The position numbers were made by a program, and so were the translations under genes. DNA of 64,000 nucleotides from Flavobacterium silvaticum (GTDB taxonomy: Bacteria; Bacteroidota; Bacteroidia; Flavobacteriales; Flavobacteriaceae). How positions within the stretch are numbered: the first letter of the stretch is position 1; each line of letters begins with the position of its first letter. The DNA lies in the NCBI RefSeq assembly GCF_012911565.1, contig NZ_JAAMPU010000108.1, positions 1 through 64,000 on the forward strand, in the 5' to 3' direction. Under the pieces are notes generated by a model. The model did no database searches, was not told the DNA's origin, and saw only the letters and a list, made by a program, of their open reading frames with translations. Shown here piece by piece: positions 25,342 through 33,930 of the stretch.

Positions 25342-26535
25342 ATGATCACCGATTTCTATAAATACCAGGCACAAACCTCGCTCCATCCACTCGGATTGGA
25401 AATTTCACATGCTGATGGTTCCTACATTTACGATACTTCCGGAAAGAAACACCTGGATTTTGTCGCAGGTGTTTCTGCAGTTTCCGTCGGACACAGGAAT
25501 GAATACGTCAACAATGCCATCAAAAATCAGCTGGACAAGTATTCACATGTGATGGTCTATGGCGAATACGCTCAAAATCCGGCGACCGAGTATTGCAAAC
25601 AACTGGCTTCACTCCTGCCCGATTCACTAAACAAGGTTTATCTGGTCAATTCGGGAACCGAGGCTACAGAAGGCGCCCTCAAACTCGCGCGTCGCGCAAC
25701 GGGCCGCAGTCAGTTGATTTCCTGCCACAAAGCGTATCACGGCAATACGATGGGTTCGATGAGCGTTATGGGTCATGAGGAACGCAAACAGATTTTCCGG
25801 CCATTGATACCGGATGTGGATTTTATTACGTTCAATTCCGAAGAAGATTTGCAGAAGATCACCACCAGAACCGCCGGGGTCATTTTAGAAAGCATCCAGG
25901 GCGGCGCGGGTTTTATACAACCTGAAAACGGCTGGTTCAAAAAAGTCCGTGAACGTTGTACCGAAGTTGGCGCGATGATGATTGTCGATGAGATACAGCC
26001 TGGTTTTGGCCGAACCGGAAAATGGTTCGGGTTTGAAAACTACGATGCCGTTCCGGACGTACTTATCATTGGTAAAGGAATGGCCGGAGGAATGCCGGCA
26101 GGCGCGTTCGTTGCAGATGAAAGGAAGATGGATCTTTTAAGCCACGATCCGAAGCTCGGACACATCACGACATTTGGCGGACATCCTGTCATTGCGGCAG
26201 CAGCACTGGCAACTTTACAGGAAATCGCTCAAAAAGAACTGATTCCGGCAACACTTGAGAAGGAAAAACTGTTCCGGAGTTTACTGGAACATTCTTTGAT
26301 AACCGAAATTCGCGGAAAAGGCCTGATGCTCGCAGCAATGACAGCTTCTCCCGAAATCACTGATTCTATAATTTTAAAATGCCATGATAAGGGATTGATC
26401 CTTTTCTGGCTGCTCTTTGAAGGCCGGGCCATTCGCATAACGCCGCCGCTGACGATTTCTGAAGACGAGATCCGGGAAGGATGCAAGATTCTTTTGGAAG
26501 TGATGGATGAGGTTTTGTTAACGGTTAACAGATAA
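25342..26535 (+). CDS. Class-III PLP-dependent aminotransferase
   Basis: The 397-residue protein has the features of the acetylornithine/4-aminobutyrate aminotransferase group: phosphate-binding SGTEATEGALKLAR, DEIQPGFGRTG with Asp216/Glu217, and the PLP-linking Lys245 (IIGKGMAGG). It transfers an amino group between an amine or omega-amino acid and a keto acid; the substrate is not evident, since no arginine or GABA genes are adjacent. The stop codon is inside a heptamer array, so the C-terminal TVNR comes from repeat units. It follows the OstA-like gene in the same direction, with a 284-bp gap filled by the hairpin element. Confidence 0.88.
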   Translation: MITDFYKYQAQTSLHPLGLEISHADGSYIYDTSGKKHLDFVAGVSAVSVGHRNEYVNNAIKNQLDKYSHVMVYGEYAQNPATEYCKQLASLLPDSLNKVYLVNSGTEATEGALKLARRATGRSQLISCHKAYHGNTMGSMSVMGHEERKQIFRPLIPDVDFITFNSEEDLQKITTRTAGVILESIQGGAGFIQPENGWFKKVRERCTEVGAMMIVDEIQPGFGRTGKWFGFENYDAVPDVLIIGKGMAGGMPAGAFVADERKMDLLSHDPKLGHITTFGGHPVIAAAALATLQEIAQKELIPATLEKEKLFRSLLEHSLITEIRGKGLMLAAMTASPEITDSIILKCHDKGLILFWLLFEGRAIRITPPLTISEDEIREGCKILLEVMDEVLLTVNR

Positions 26536-26551
26536 CAGTTAACTATTAACT
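26517..26551 (+). repeat. Heptanucleotide array overlapping the aminotransferase stop codon
   Basis: Five units: GTTAACG, GTTAACA, GATAACA, GTTAACT, ATTAACT. The gene's stop codon (26533-26535) is inside the third unit. Confidence 0.8.
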
Positions 26552-26657
26552 CTAAAAATTCTGTTAATTAAATTGTTCACAACAATAGCCTGCTTCCCAA
26601 ATCAACCGAACCCTTGTTCGCTAATTTTAATCGCAGGATAATTCTAAAATATTGAGT

Positions 26658-28055
26658 ATGCAGCTTAGCAACGAAGAAGAAGAATACAACCTATCCTTAT
26701 CTAAATTCGAATCGATGCTCAAAACGAACAAAGTACTTTTCTTTGATTCGGAAGAATTTGAAGACATCATTCTCCATTACCTCGATACGGGTAAAGCCTC
26801 ACTGGCAAAAAAAGCACTCAAACTGGCATTGGAACAACACCCGAGATCGACCGGCCTTAAACTGGTACAGGTGGAAATGCTTATTTACGATGACAAGCTC
26901 GATCAGGCAGAAAAACTACTCAACGAGCTTTATGCCATTGAACCTCACAACGAAGAGATTTACATTCAGCGCGCCAACATCCATTCCAAACGCGACAAGC
27001 ATGAGGAAGCTGTCGAGGAGCTGAAAATCGCCTTACAATACACCGAAGATTTCGCCGACGTCTACAACCTGATGGGAATGGAATATTTGTTCATGGACAA
27101 TCTTGAACTGGCTAAGGAGAACTTTATCAAATGCCTCGAAGAAGATCCGGAAGACCAGGCGGCACTATATAATGTAGTGTATTGCTTTGAGTTTTTGGAC
27201 CAAAACCGCGAGGCTATCGAATTCCTGACAAGTTATATAGATTCGAATCCGTATTCTGAAATTGCCTGGCACCAGATTGGACGTTTGCATTACGGACTGA
27301 AAGAATACGAAGCGGCTTTGCGTGCCTTTGATTATGCTACTTTGGTTGATGACGAATTCCTTGGCGCTTTCATGGAAAAAGGAAAATCGCTTGAACGACT
27401 GAAGCGTTACGACGAAGCGATCGAAAGTTACAACCGCACGATTGAACTTGACGACCCGACATCTTATGCCTTGATGCGAATTGGAAAGTGCTACGAAAAA
27501 CTCGGAAAGAAAGCCCTGGCACTTAAGTTCTACAACAAAACCGTACACGAAGATCCGTTATTGGACAAAGGCTGGATTGCGATAACTGATTTTTATGTTC
27601 GCGAGAAGAACTTTCAAAAGGCGTTATTCTATGTGAACAAGGCGTTGAACATCGACAACTCAAACCGATTGTACTGGAAACGTTACGCGGTGATTAACAA
27701 GGAAATGAATTTTTGGGAAGAAGCCGAAATGGGCTACCGGAAAGCCGTGGAACTCGGTGATTCCCAATTGGACACGTGGTTATTCTGGGTTGACATCCTT
27801 CAGTATTTAGGAGAATTCCAGGCGGCTGAACAGACGTTGATCCAGGCCATGGATTATTTCCCAGATCATTATGAAATAGAATATCGTCTTGCCGGAATCC
27901 ATTTTATTCTAGGCGACGATAAAAAAGGAAAATATCATTTGAGCAACGCGCTGCGGACGAATTTCAAACATCATACGCTTTTGAAAGAATTATTCCCCGC
28001 GGCCTGGGACAGAAAAATGGTCCAGAACCTGATTGAAAAATACAGAAACGCATAA
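26658..28055 (+). CDS. Tetratricopeptide-repeat protein
   Basis: The ATG at 26658 is preferred over an in-frame TTG 6 bp upstream. The 465-residue protein is a chain of about ten TPR-like helix pairs, for example LYAIEPHNEEIYIQRANIHS, YNLMGMEYLFMDNLELAKENF and AYALMRIGKCYEKLGKKALAL-like units. It has no signal peptide or membrane segment, so it is probably a cytoplasmic protein-interaction scaffold. It lies upstream of aroE with a terminator between them. Its partner is unknown. Confidence 0.85.
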   Translation: MQLSNEEEEYNLSLSKFESMLKTNKVLFFDSEEFEDIILHYLDTGKASLAKKALKLALEQHPRSTGLKLVQVEMLIYDDKLDQAEKLLNELYAIEPHNEEIYIQRANIHSKRDKHEEAVEELKIALQYTEDFADVYNLMGMEYLFMDNLELAKENFIKCLEEDPEDQAALYNVVYCFEFLDQNREAIEFLTSYIDSNPYSEIAWHQIGRLHYGLKEYEAALRAFDYATLVDDEFLGAFMEKGKSLERLKRYDEAIESYNRTIELDDPTSYALMRIGKCYEKLGKKALALKFYNKTVHEDPLLDKGWIAITDFYVREKNFQKALFYVNKALNIDNSNRLYWKRYAVINKEMNFWEEAEMGYRKAVELGDSQLDTWLFWVDILQYLGEFQAAEQTLIQAMDYFPDHYEIEYRLAGIHFILGDDKKGKYHLSNALRTNFKHHTLLKELFPAAWDRKMVQNLIEKYRNA

Positions 28056-28080
28056 TTTTCTGCCATATTTAACCTTGATG

Positions 28081-28110
28081 AGCCCGATCCCAAATCGGGC
28101 TTATTCTTTT
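28081..28110 (+). terminator. Rho-independent terminator after the TPR gene
   Basis: AGCCCGAT (28081-28088), CCCAA loop, ATCGGGCT (28094-28101), then TATTCTTTT. Confidence 0.85.
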
Positions 28111-28160
28111 CCACTGGTTTCGCAGCAAGCACAAAATATCTAAACCAATGAGATTCTTGT

Positions 28161-28168
28161 TACTTTTG
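28161..28168 (+). promoter_or_regulatory. -7 box of aroE
   Basis: TACTTTTG matches TAnnTTTG and ends only 4 bp before the ATG at 28173, so a leaderless message is expected. Confidence 0.6.
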
Positions 28169-28172
28169 ACGA

Positions 28173-28922
28173 ATGAGCACCGAAATAGAAAAACGCGTTT
28201 ACGGATTGATTGGAAAAAACATTGGTTATTCTTTTTCAAGGAATTATTTCACCGATAAATTCGAATCGCTCAAACTTGAAGGTTTTGAATACCGGAATTT
28301 CGATTTGGCAGATTTATCAGGACTATCGGATGTCTTTCAAACCGAAAACCTGCGCGGATTGAACGTAACGATTCCATACAAAGAAGAAATCATCCCTAAA
28401 CTCGACAGCCTTTCCCAAAAAGCACTTGCGATTGGCGCTGTAAATACCATCCGGATTCTGCCCGATGGAACGCACAAAGGCTATAATACAGATTGGTTCG
28501 GATTCAAAAAAGCGTTGGAACCACTTCTGCAACCGCATCATCAAAAGGCATTGATACTTGGAACCGGCGGCTCTTCGAAAGCTGTTTCTTTTGCCCTGAA
28601 CAGATTGGGAATCGCCCACACGATCGTATCACGTGAGGAAAAACCCGGAATGATAGATTACAACCGCATCAACGAAACCACATTCGACAATTATCAGATT
28701 CTCATCAATTGCACGCCTTTGGGAACTTTTCCGAATGTGGAAAGCTGTCCGCCTTTGCCGTATCAGTTCTTCACTGAAAAACATATCGCCTTCGATTTGG
28801 TCTATAATCCGGCGGAAACCGAATTCATGAGACGTGCTAAACAACATGGCGCAACGGTTTCGAACGGTTACGCCATGTTGGTGAATCAGGCCGAAAAAGC
28901 CTGGAGAATCTGGAACAAATAA
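28173..28922 (+). CDS. aroE: Shikimate dehydrogenase
   Basis: AroE reduces 3-dehydroshikimate to shikimate with NADPH in aromatic amino acid synthesis. The 249-residue protein has the SFSRNYF substrate motif near the N-terminus, catalytic Lys70 in NVTIPYKEE and Asp106 in NTDWFGF, the nucleotide-binding GTGGSSKAV loop and the late LVYNPAETEFM segment. It is slightly shorter than most AroE proteins, as is usual in flavobacteria. Its stop codon directly abuts that of the convergent lipoprotein gene, with no base between them. Confidence 0.95.
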   Translation: MSTEIEKRVYGLIGKNIGYSFSRNYFTDKFESLKLEGFEYRNFDLADLSGLSDVFQTENLRGLNVTIPYKEEIIPKLDSLSQKALAIGAVNTIRILPDGTHKGYNTDWFGFKKALEPLLQPHHQKALILGTGGSSKAVSFALNRLGIAHTIVSREEKPGMIDYNRINETTFDNYQILINCTPLGTFPNVESCPPLPYQFFTEKHIAFDLVYNPAETEFMRRAKQHGATVSNGYAMLVNQAEKAWRIWNK

Positions 28923-29321
28923 TTATTTTTCGGTACAGTTGCAAAGTGTCTTATCACCTTGGCCGAACGTATATTTCGTATCTGCTTTTGAAATAAAATG
29001 CCCGTCGGCAGATTGATATTTATTGACCGTTTCCGTTTTCGCCATCCTGAAAATTTCAGATTTACCTTCTTTTACCACGTCCACAGTAATCGAATCGGCA
29101 GCATTTTCTTTTGGCCAGTCCACATTGATCTCATAAGCGTTATCACACGTTAAGCCGACGGTTTCTGTCTTTGCGGCTTGTTTTGGCGTGACTTCGGGAG
29201 CTACCACTGCAGTGTCATTGATAACCTGATTGTTATCCTGTTCCGGCGTAACGACATCTTTTTTGCACGAAGCAAATAATCCAACTGCAACTGCTGCAGC
29301 ACATAACATAATTTTTTTCAT
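28923..29321 (-). CDS. Small predicted lipoprotein, function unknown
   Basis: An open frame reaches to 29390, but the ATG at 29321 gives a clear lipoprotein signal (MKKIMLCAAAVAVGLFASC) with lipid-bearing Cys19. The 132-residue protein has a Thr/Val/Gln-rich linker and then a domain with DNAYEINVDWPKENAADSITVDVVKEG. Two cysteines lie near the C-terminus (LCNCTEK). I do not recognise a named family. Confidence 0.75.
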   Translation of the reverse strand: MKKIMLCAAAVAVGLFASCKKDVVTPEQDNNQVINDTAVVAPEVTPKQAAKTETVGLTCDNAYEINVDWPKENAADSITVDVVKEGKSEIFRMAKTETVNKYQSADGHFISKADTKYTFGQGDKTLCNCTEK

Positions 29322-29530
29322 TGGTTTGTTGTTTATGTTTAAAATCTGACGTTCAGATAGCAATCGTAAATTAAGCATAACAGGAGCCAACGGAAGTTTC
29401 AGGATTCATTCAAACCTTTATATTATCTTTTGATTTTGCTTTTACCGACTTCCCTTGTTTGTTTTGTACTTTAAAATGGCTTTACTACCTTAGAGCCCCA
29501 ATTTGATTACGAACATCATCAGTATTACGC

Positions 29531-31798
29531 ATGTCAGAAGAAAAGAACGATAACCTGCCATTGGCAGACGGAGCAAACGAAATCCCGACAAACGAAATTG
29601 TAACTCCTCAAACGGAACCTGCCGAAGCAGTCCACGAGCCTCTAGCCGACGCCATGAAAGCCGAATCGGAAAAACCCGAAGACGAAGAGATGGCAACACC
29701 GGAAGAAGTCGCAGCACCGGAAACGGAAGTTGCAGCGGAAAAGCCTGCAGCCGAATCTGAACCGGAAGAAACCCACGGCCCGGGAGAAGCGTTGCTGGCT
29801 GAATCCAAAGATGCCGAAGTTGAGGAAGAAGCTCCGAATGTCGTCACGCTGACAGATGAAGAAGTAGCCGATGACAGTTTGGTCGTAGAAGACAATTCCG
29901 CTATTTTGGGAGAACCCGATCCGATTGTCGAACTGGCTGAACCTGCCGATACTTCAAGTGAAGAACCGACTGAAAGTTCAGTTGAAACCGTTACCGATAC
30001 TTCTGACGCCGTAGCCGCCATATCTGAATCAAATGCCGCCGATGGTGAAGACGAATCGATCGCCGCACGTCATGATGTTCCTGAAAAAGATTACGAATCG
30101 TTGACCATGGAACAGCTTGAAGCGGAATTGGAGCAGCTTGCTTCTGTCGAGAAAGTCATGTCGGTTAAAGATCACGTCGAGCAGGTCCGTTCGGCATTCC
30201 TTTCCAAATATTATCATTTCATCGACGAAAAGCGTGAAGAATGGAAGGCCGAAAATCCGGAAACCACAGAAGAATTCGAGTATCACTTTCCTTTGAAGCA
30301 AAAGTTCGATGCCGCTTATAATCAATACCGCGACAAGAAAAACGCGCATTTCAAGAATATCCAGAATAACCTCGAAGCCAACCTGAAGAATCGCCTGGCT
30401 TTGGTCGAGGAACTCAAGAATCTTCTCAATCCACAGGAGAACATGAAGGATGCGCTCAAGCATTTCAACGACATTCGTGAACGTTGGAAAAATGCAGGGC
30501 CGATTCCGAAGGACAAATACAACCACGTCTGGAACAACTATCATTTCCATTTAGAGAATTTCTACGATTACCTGCATCTTGATCGCGAAGCGCGTGACCA
30601 GGATTTCAAGCATAATTTAGAGCAGAAGCAGAAAATCATCGCACGGGCCGAAGAACTCGTCAATGAAACCGACATCAGCAAGGCATTTCGTGAATTGCAG
30701 GATTTGCACCGTATCTGGAAAGAAGAAATCGGGCCTGTATCACGCGAGAACCGCGAGGAAATCTGGAACCGTTTCAGTGAACTCACACGCCTGATGCATG
30801 ACAAACGTGAGGCGCTTTACGAATCGCAACGCGGAAAGGAAACCGAAAACCTCGAAAAGAAAAAAGATATCATTGCCCGTATCGAAGCGGTAACTGCCGA
30901 ACCTGTCACAATACATACACAATGGCAGCCGCAAATAGATAAAATCGAAGCCTTGCGTAACGAGTTTTTTGCTATTGGCAAAGTTCCGCCTGAAGTCAAT
31001 GAACAGACATGGGCTGATTTCAAGACTGCCGTCCGCAACTTCAATGTCAACAAGAATTCGTTCTACAAGGACATCAAAAAAGAACAACAGGACAACCTGA
31101 ATAAAAAACTGGCCCTTGTGGAAAAAGCAAAGGCGCTTCAGGAAAGTGAAGATTTCGCTGCTGCGACACCAGTCATGAAGCAGATTCAGGAAGAATGGAA
31201 GACTATCGGTCACGTACCGAGAAAATATTCCGACAAAATCTGGAAGGATTTCCGCGAAGCCTGTAACCATTATTTCGAAAAGCTCAAAGCATCACGTAAC
31301 GAATCGAGCGACGAGGAAACAGCCGCTTACGAGAACAAGAAAAATTACCTCGAGCAGCTTCGGAACTTTGAAATGACCGGTGTCCACAAAACCGATCTCG
31401 ATGCGATAAAGGCCCACATAGAAACATGGAAAGGCTTGGGTAAAGTGTCTTTTAACAAGCGTCACATAGAAGGGAAATTCAATAAAATCCTCGATGCCTT
31501 GTTCGAAAAACTGAGCCTGAGCAAGAAAGACACCGATATGGCCCGTTTCAACAACCGTATCGAATCCTTGTCTGCCAGCGACGACACACGTAAACTCGAT
31601 AATGAGAAAGTGTTTTTGATGCGTAAGATAGAAGAAGTACAAGGCGAGATTTTCCAATTGGAGAACAACATACAGTTCTTCGCCAACGCCAAAAAAGACA
31701 ATCCTATGGTGGCCGAAGTACGCAGGAACATAGAAAAGCACAAGGAAGAACTGGATACATTGAAGCAGAAACTAAAACAACTGCGCAGTATACAATAG
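29531..31798 (+). CDS. DUF349 repeat protein
   Basis: The first roughly 170 of 755 residues are acidic and low in complexity (Glu, Ala, Thr, Pro). The rest consists of at least five DUF349 repeats recognisable by their W...G..P cores: RWKNAGPIPK, IWKEEIGPVS, FFAIGKVPPE, EWKTIGHVPR and TWKGLGKVSF. A terminal coiled coil follows (about 690-755). There is no signal peptide, so a cytoplasmic location is expected. DUF349 proteins are long helical proteins conserved in Bacteroidota with no firm biochemical role. It is divergent from the lipoprotein gene. Confidence 0.9.
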   Translation: MSEEKNDNLPLADGANEIPTNEIVTPQTEPAEAVHEPLADAMKAESEKPEDEEMATPEEVAAPETEVAAEKPAAESEPEETHGPGEALLAESKDAEVEEEAPNVVTLTDEEVADDSLVVEDNSAILGEPDPIVELAEPADTSSEEPTESSVETVTDTSDAVAAISESNAADGEDESIAARHDVPEKDYESLTMEQLEAELEQLASVEKVMSVKDHVEQVRSAFLSKYYHFIDEKREEWKAENPETTEEFEYHFPLKQKFDAAYNQYRDKKNAHFKNIQNNLEANLKNRLALVEELKNLLNPQENMKDALKHFNDIRERWKNAGPIPKDKYNHVWNNYHFHLENFYDYLHLDREARDQDFKHNLEQKQKIIARAEELVNETDISKAFRELQDLHRIWKEEIGPVSRENREEIWNRFSELTRLMHDKREALYESQRGKETENLEKKKDIIARIEAVTAEPVTIHTQWQPQIDKIEALRNEFFAIGKVPPEVNEQTWADFKTAVRNFNVNKNSFYKDIKKEQQDNLNKKLALVEKAKALQESEDFAAATPVMKQIQEEWKTIGHVPRKYSDKIWKDFREACNHYFEKLKASRNESSDEETAAYENKKNYLEQLRNFEMTGVHKTDLDAIKAHIETWKGLGKVSFNKRHIEGKFNKILDALFEKLSLSKKDTDMARFNNRIESLSASDDTRKLDNEKVFLMRKIEEVQGEIFQLENNIQFFANAKKDNPMVAEVRRNIEKHKEELDTLKQKLKQLRSIQ

Positions 31799-31813
31799 CT
31801 AATCATTTATTGG

Positions 31814-31878
31814 AAAGGTTCAGGGTTTTGATAGCGATTTTAAAATCGAAATCAGGCTTTGAACCTTTTTGCTTTTTC
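31814..31878 (+). terminator. Terminator-like hairpin after the DUF349 gene
   Basis: AAAGGTTCA (31814-31822) pairs with TGAACCTTT (31860-31868), enclosing an inner palindrome CGATTTTAAAATCG (31835-31848), and is followed by TTGCTTTTTC. The next ATG is at 31893, so the structure could also control expression of that gene. Confidence 0.65.
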
Positions 31879-31892
31879 AAAATTCAGGAACA

Positions 31893-32453
31893 ATGAAACT
31901 TTCGATTAAAAATATGGTTTGCCCCAGATGCATTTCTGCCGTCGGTCAGGTTCTGGATCAAACAGGCATTACAGATGCCAAGGTTTCTCTGGGTGAAATC
32001 GAATTATCTGAAGCACTTTCCGAAAATCGGAAAAACAAACTGAAGGAGGAACTTCAAAAGTTAGGATTTGAATTACTCGATGACAAAGACACACAGCTAG
32101 TCGAGCGCATCAGGACGCTCATCATTGAATTGGTTTACAGAAAGGACAATGAACTTTCAGGAACACTTTCAGCTTATCTTTCTTCACAGCTCAACCGTGA
32201 TTACGGTTTTCTAAGCGCCGTTTTTTCACAGACGCGCGGCATCACGATCGAACAATTCTACATTCTCCAAAAAATTGAGCGCGTCAAGGAGCTGCTTTCT
32301 TATGGCGAAGACAACCTCAATGAAATTGCCGACCGCCTTGGTTACAGCAGCCCTTCGCATTTATCACGCCAGTTCAAGGCTACCATTGGAATGACACCGA
32401 GTGAATTCCGCAAGACGCATAACCAGCTCAGAACTTCCATCGATAATATCTAG
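31893..32453 (+). CDS. AraC-type regulator with N-terminal HMA-like metal-binding domain
   Basis: The ATG at 31893 is preferred over a TTG at 31869. The 186-residue protein starts with a ferredoxin-like fold of the heavy-metal-associated kind (MKLSIKNMVCPRCISAVGQVL; Cys10 and Cys13 in a CxxC, VSLGEIEL strand, residues 1-65). A linker leads to an AraC/XylS helix-turn-helix domain (about 90-186; NLNEIADRLGYSSPSHLSRQFKATIGMTPSEFRK). The combination suggests a transcription factor that senses a metal ion through its own CxxC. This is inference; small HMA-AraC fusions do exist in flavobacteria. The next gene also has an HMA domain. Confidence 0.82.
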   Translation: MKLSIKNMVCPRCISAVGQVLDQTGITDAKVSLGEIELSEALSENRKNKLKEELQKLGFELLDDKDTQLVERIRTLIIELVYRKDNELSGTLSAYLSSQLNRDYGFLSAVFSQTRGITIEQFYILQKIERVKELLSYGEDNLNEIADRLGYSSPSHLSRQFKATIGMTPSEFRKTHNQLRTSIDNI

Positions 32454-32631
32454 GAAAATATTTTCTAGAATTGTATCAGTTGATTCTTTGGGATTTACTT
32501 TGCTTTGCATCGTACAGTTCGGCTGCGCCTCGGGTTTTAGATTTTTGGATCATTGAATCGTTGGATCTGCGCTTCTACGCCCAGAATGTCCATTGTTAAT
32601 TGTTAATCGTTAATTATTAATTGTTAATTCC
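32454..32631. repeat. Repeat-filled spacer: CAGTTCGGC repeat plus heptamer array
   Basis: A CAGTTCGGC/CCTCGGGT-type repeat (32501-32540) is followed by five heptamers (32592-32626: ATTGTTA, ATTGTTA, ATCGTTA, ATTATTA, ATTGTTA) that end 5 bp before the next ATG. The array thus occupies the place of the ribosome-binding or promoter region. Confidence 0.75.
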
Positions 32632-33366
32632 ATGACCCACACCTATAAAATCTCCGGAATGACCTGCGAAGGCTGCTTATACAAAGTCGAACATTTGTTG
32701 TCACAAATTCAAGGTGTCACGAATGTTAAGGTTTCACTTGAAGACAATACCGCGACAGTAGATATGAATAGGCACGTTCCTGAAACTGAAATCACAGAAT
32801 CGCTTGGTGGCCCGAATTCAAAATATAAGTTACAGGATCCTGCCCAAACGAATACAAACGCCACTGATTTTGAACAGCTTATGCAACGCAGTTGGTTTGA
32901 GACATACAAACCTATCTTGTTGATTTTCGGGTATATTTTGGTTGTGACTTTGCTGATCCAATTCCGGAATGATGCTTTCAACGCCATGCAAGCCATGCGT
33001 CACTTTATGGCCGGTTTCTTTCTTGTTTTTTCCTTTTTCAAATTATTAAACCTTAAAGGATTCGCAGAAAGTTATGCAATGTATGATGTCATTGCGAGAA
33101 AATTTCCGGTCTGGGGATATTTATACGCGTTTGTGGAATTAGGACTTGGCATTGCCTATCTGGTCGATTTCAACCCTGTGGTGACGAATACCATCAATCT
33201 TTTGGTGATGTCGGTTTCCATAATCGGGGTTTTGCAGACGGTGCTGAATAAAAAGAAAATCCAATGCGCCTGCCTTGGCGATATATTCAAACTGCCGATG
33301 AGTACCGTCACGATTGTAGAAGACGGATTGATGATACTCATGGCAATCGCAATGCTGGCACTTTAA
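32632..33366 (+). CDS. HMA-domain plus MauE/DoxX-like membrane protein
   Basis: The 244-residue protein begins with an HMA domain (YKISGMTCEGCLYKVEHLL; Cys12 and Cys15, residues 1-65). Four or five membrane segments follow, of the MauE/DoxX kind (about 95-115, 125-145, 160-185, 190-210 and 225-244), with a Cys-rich loop (QCACLGDIFKLPMSTVT) between the last two. MauE-type proteins take part in redox maturation or thiol handling; the HMA domain suggests delivery or removal of a metal. The HMA-AraC regulator upstream on the same strand is its likely controller. Confidence 0.82.
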   Translation: MTHTYKISGMTCEGCLYKVEHLLSQIQGVTNVKVSLEDNTATVDMNRHVPETEITESLGGPNSKYKLQDPAQTNTNATDFEQLMQRSWFETYKPILLIFGYILVVTLLIQFRNDAFNAMQAMRHFMAGFFLVFSFFKLLNLKGFAESYAMYDVIARKFPVWGYLYAFVELGLGIAYLVDFNPVVTNTINLLVMSVSIIGVLQTVLNKKKIQCACLGDIFKLPMSTVTIVEDGLMILMAIAMLAL

Positions 33367-33394
33367 ACAATTATTGTCTCAATTTACCGCGAGT

Positions 33395-33486
33395 GCAGCC
33401 CGGCTTGAGCGGTTATCCTTGCGCAGCCGAACCCGTGCATCACGCGGAAACGGACGGCGATTTTATGAGCCCGTCCGGGCCGCAGT
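33395..33486 (+). repeat. GAGCGGTTATCCTT-type hairpin element, copy 1
   Basis: GCAGCCCGG...GAGCGGTTATCCTT matches the 5' half of the element at 37436-37558. The 3' half is diverged but holds a 7-bp hairpin, CGGACGG (33451-33457) with CCGTCCG (33471-33477). Confidence 0.5.
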
Positions 33487-33544
33487 GATGCCGGAGTTTG
33501 GCAAACAAGATAATAGCGGAAGACGGAAATTGCTGCCCCTATAT

Positions 33545-33640
33545 TGACTTTCCCGACTTTCCCAACTTTACTGACTTTCCCGACTTCCGATCTTCCGATC
33601 TCCCGATCTCCCGATCTCCCGATCTCCCAATCTTCCGAAC
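33545..33640 (+). repeat. Adjacent 9-bp and 8-bp short tandem repeat arrays
   Basis: About four 9-bp units (TGACTTTCC and variants, 33545-33580) pass into seven 8-bp units (TTCCGATC or TCCCGATC, 33585-33640). Variation in copy number by slippage is likely; the nearest start codon is 290 bp away. Confidence 0.8.
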
Positions 33641-33906
33641 CAAACCAAAAAGCAAAAGCCGCCCCGATTTCTCAAAGCGGCAATCACTAAAAATAAAAAC
33701 TAAACTACTCTATGATGTTATTTCTCACGGCAAATGTAGCTTCATTACAAGTATCTGACTTTCCCTTAACGTTACCTTTTTGTAAACCATCTTTTTTTTA
33801 TAGTGTTTTGATTTTCAATGTTTTAAATTTTTTAAAATACTATTTCCAATTCGATAAAAACACGAAACCGTAACATTAAAACTACATTATGCTAATGCGT
33901 TGACGA

Positions 33907-33914
33907 TAAGTTTG
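33907..33914 (+). promoter_or_regulatory. -7 box of the lipoprotein/SdiA-regulated/porin operon
   Basis: TAAGTTTG matches TAnnTTTG and lies 16 bp before the ATG at 33931. No TTG is seen at the usual -33 spacing. Confidence 0.55.
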
Positions 33915-33930
33915 CACAAAATTTATCTCA

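Larger units (their letters stand above)
33367..33930. other. 564-bp intergenic region with hairpin element and short tandem repeats
   Basis: It contains a GAGCGGTTATCCTT-type element (33395-33486), two adjacent short tandem arrays (33545-33640) and a promoter at its right end (33907-33914). An open frame at 33498-33758 is an artefact of the arrays. Confidence 0.6.

Noticed and set aside
33498-33758. An 86-codon open frame rich in DFP and SPDLP
   Set aside because: It merely translates the 9-bp and 8-bp tandem arrays; no start signal and no homology-like pattern.
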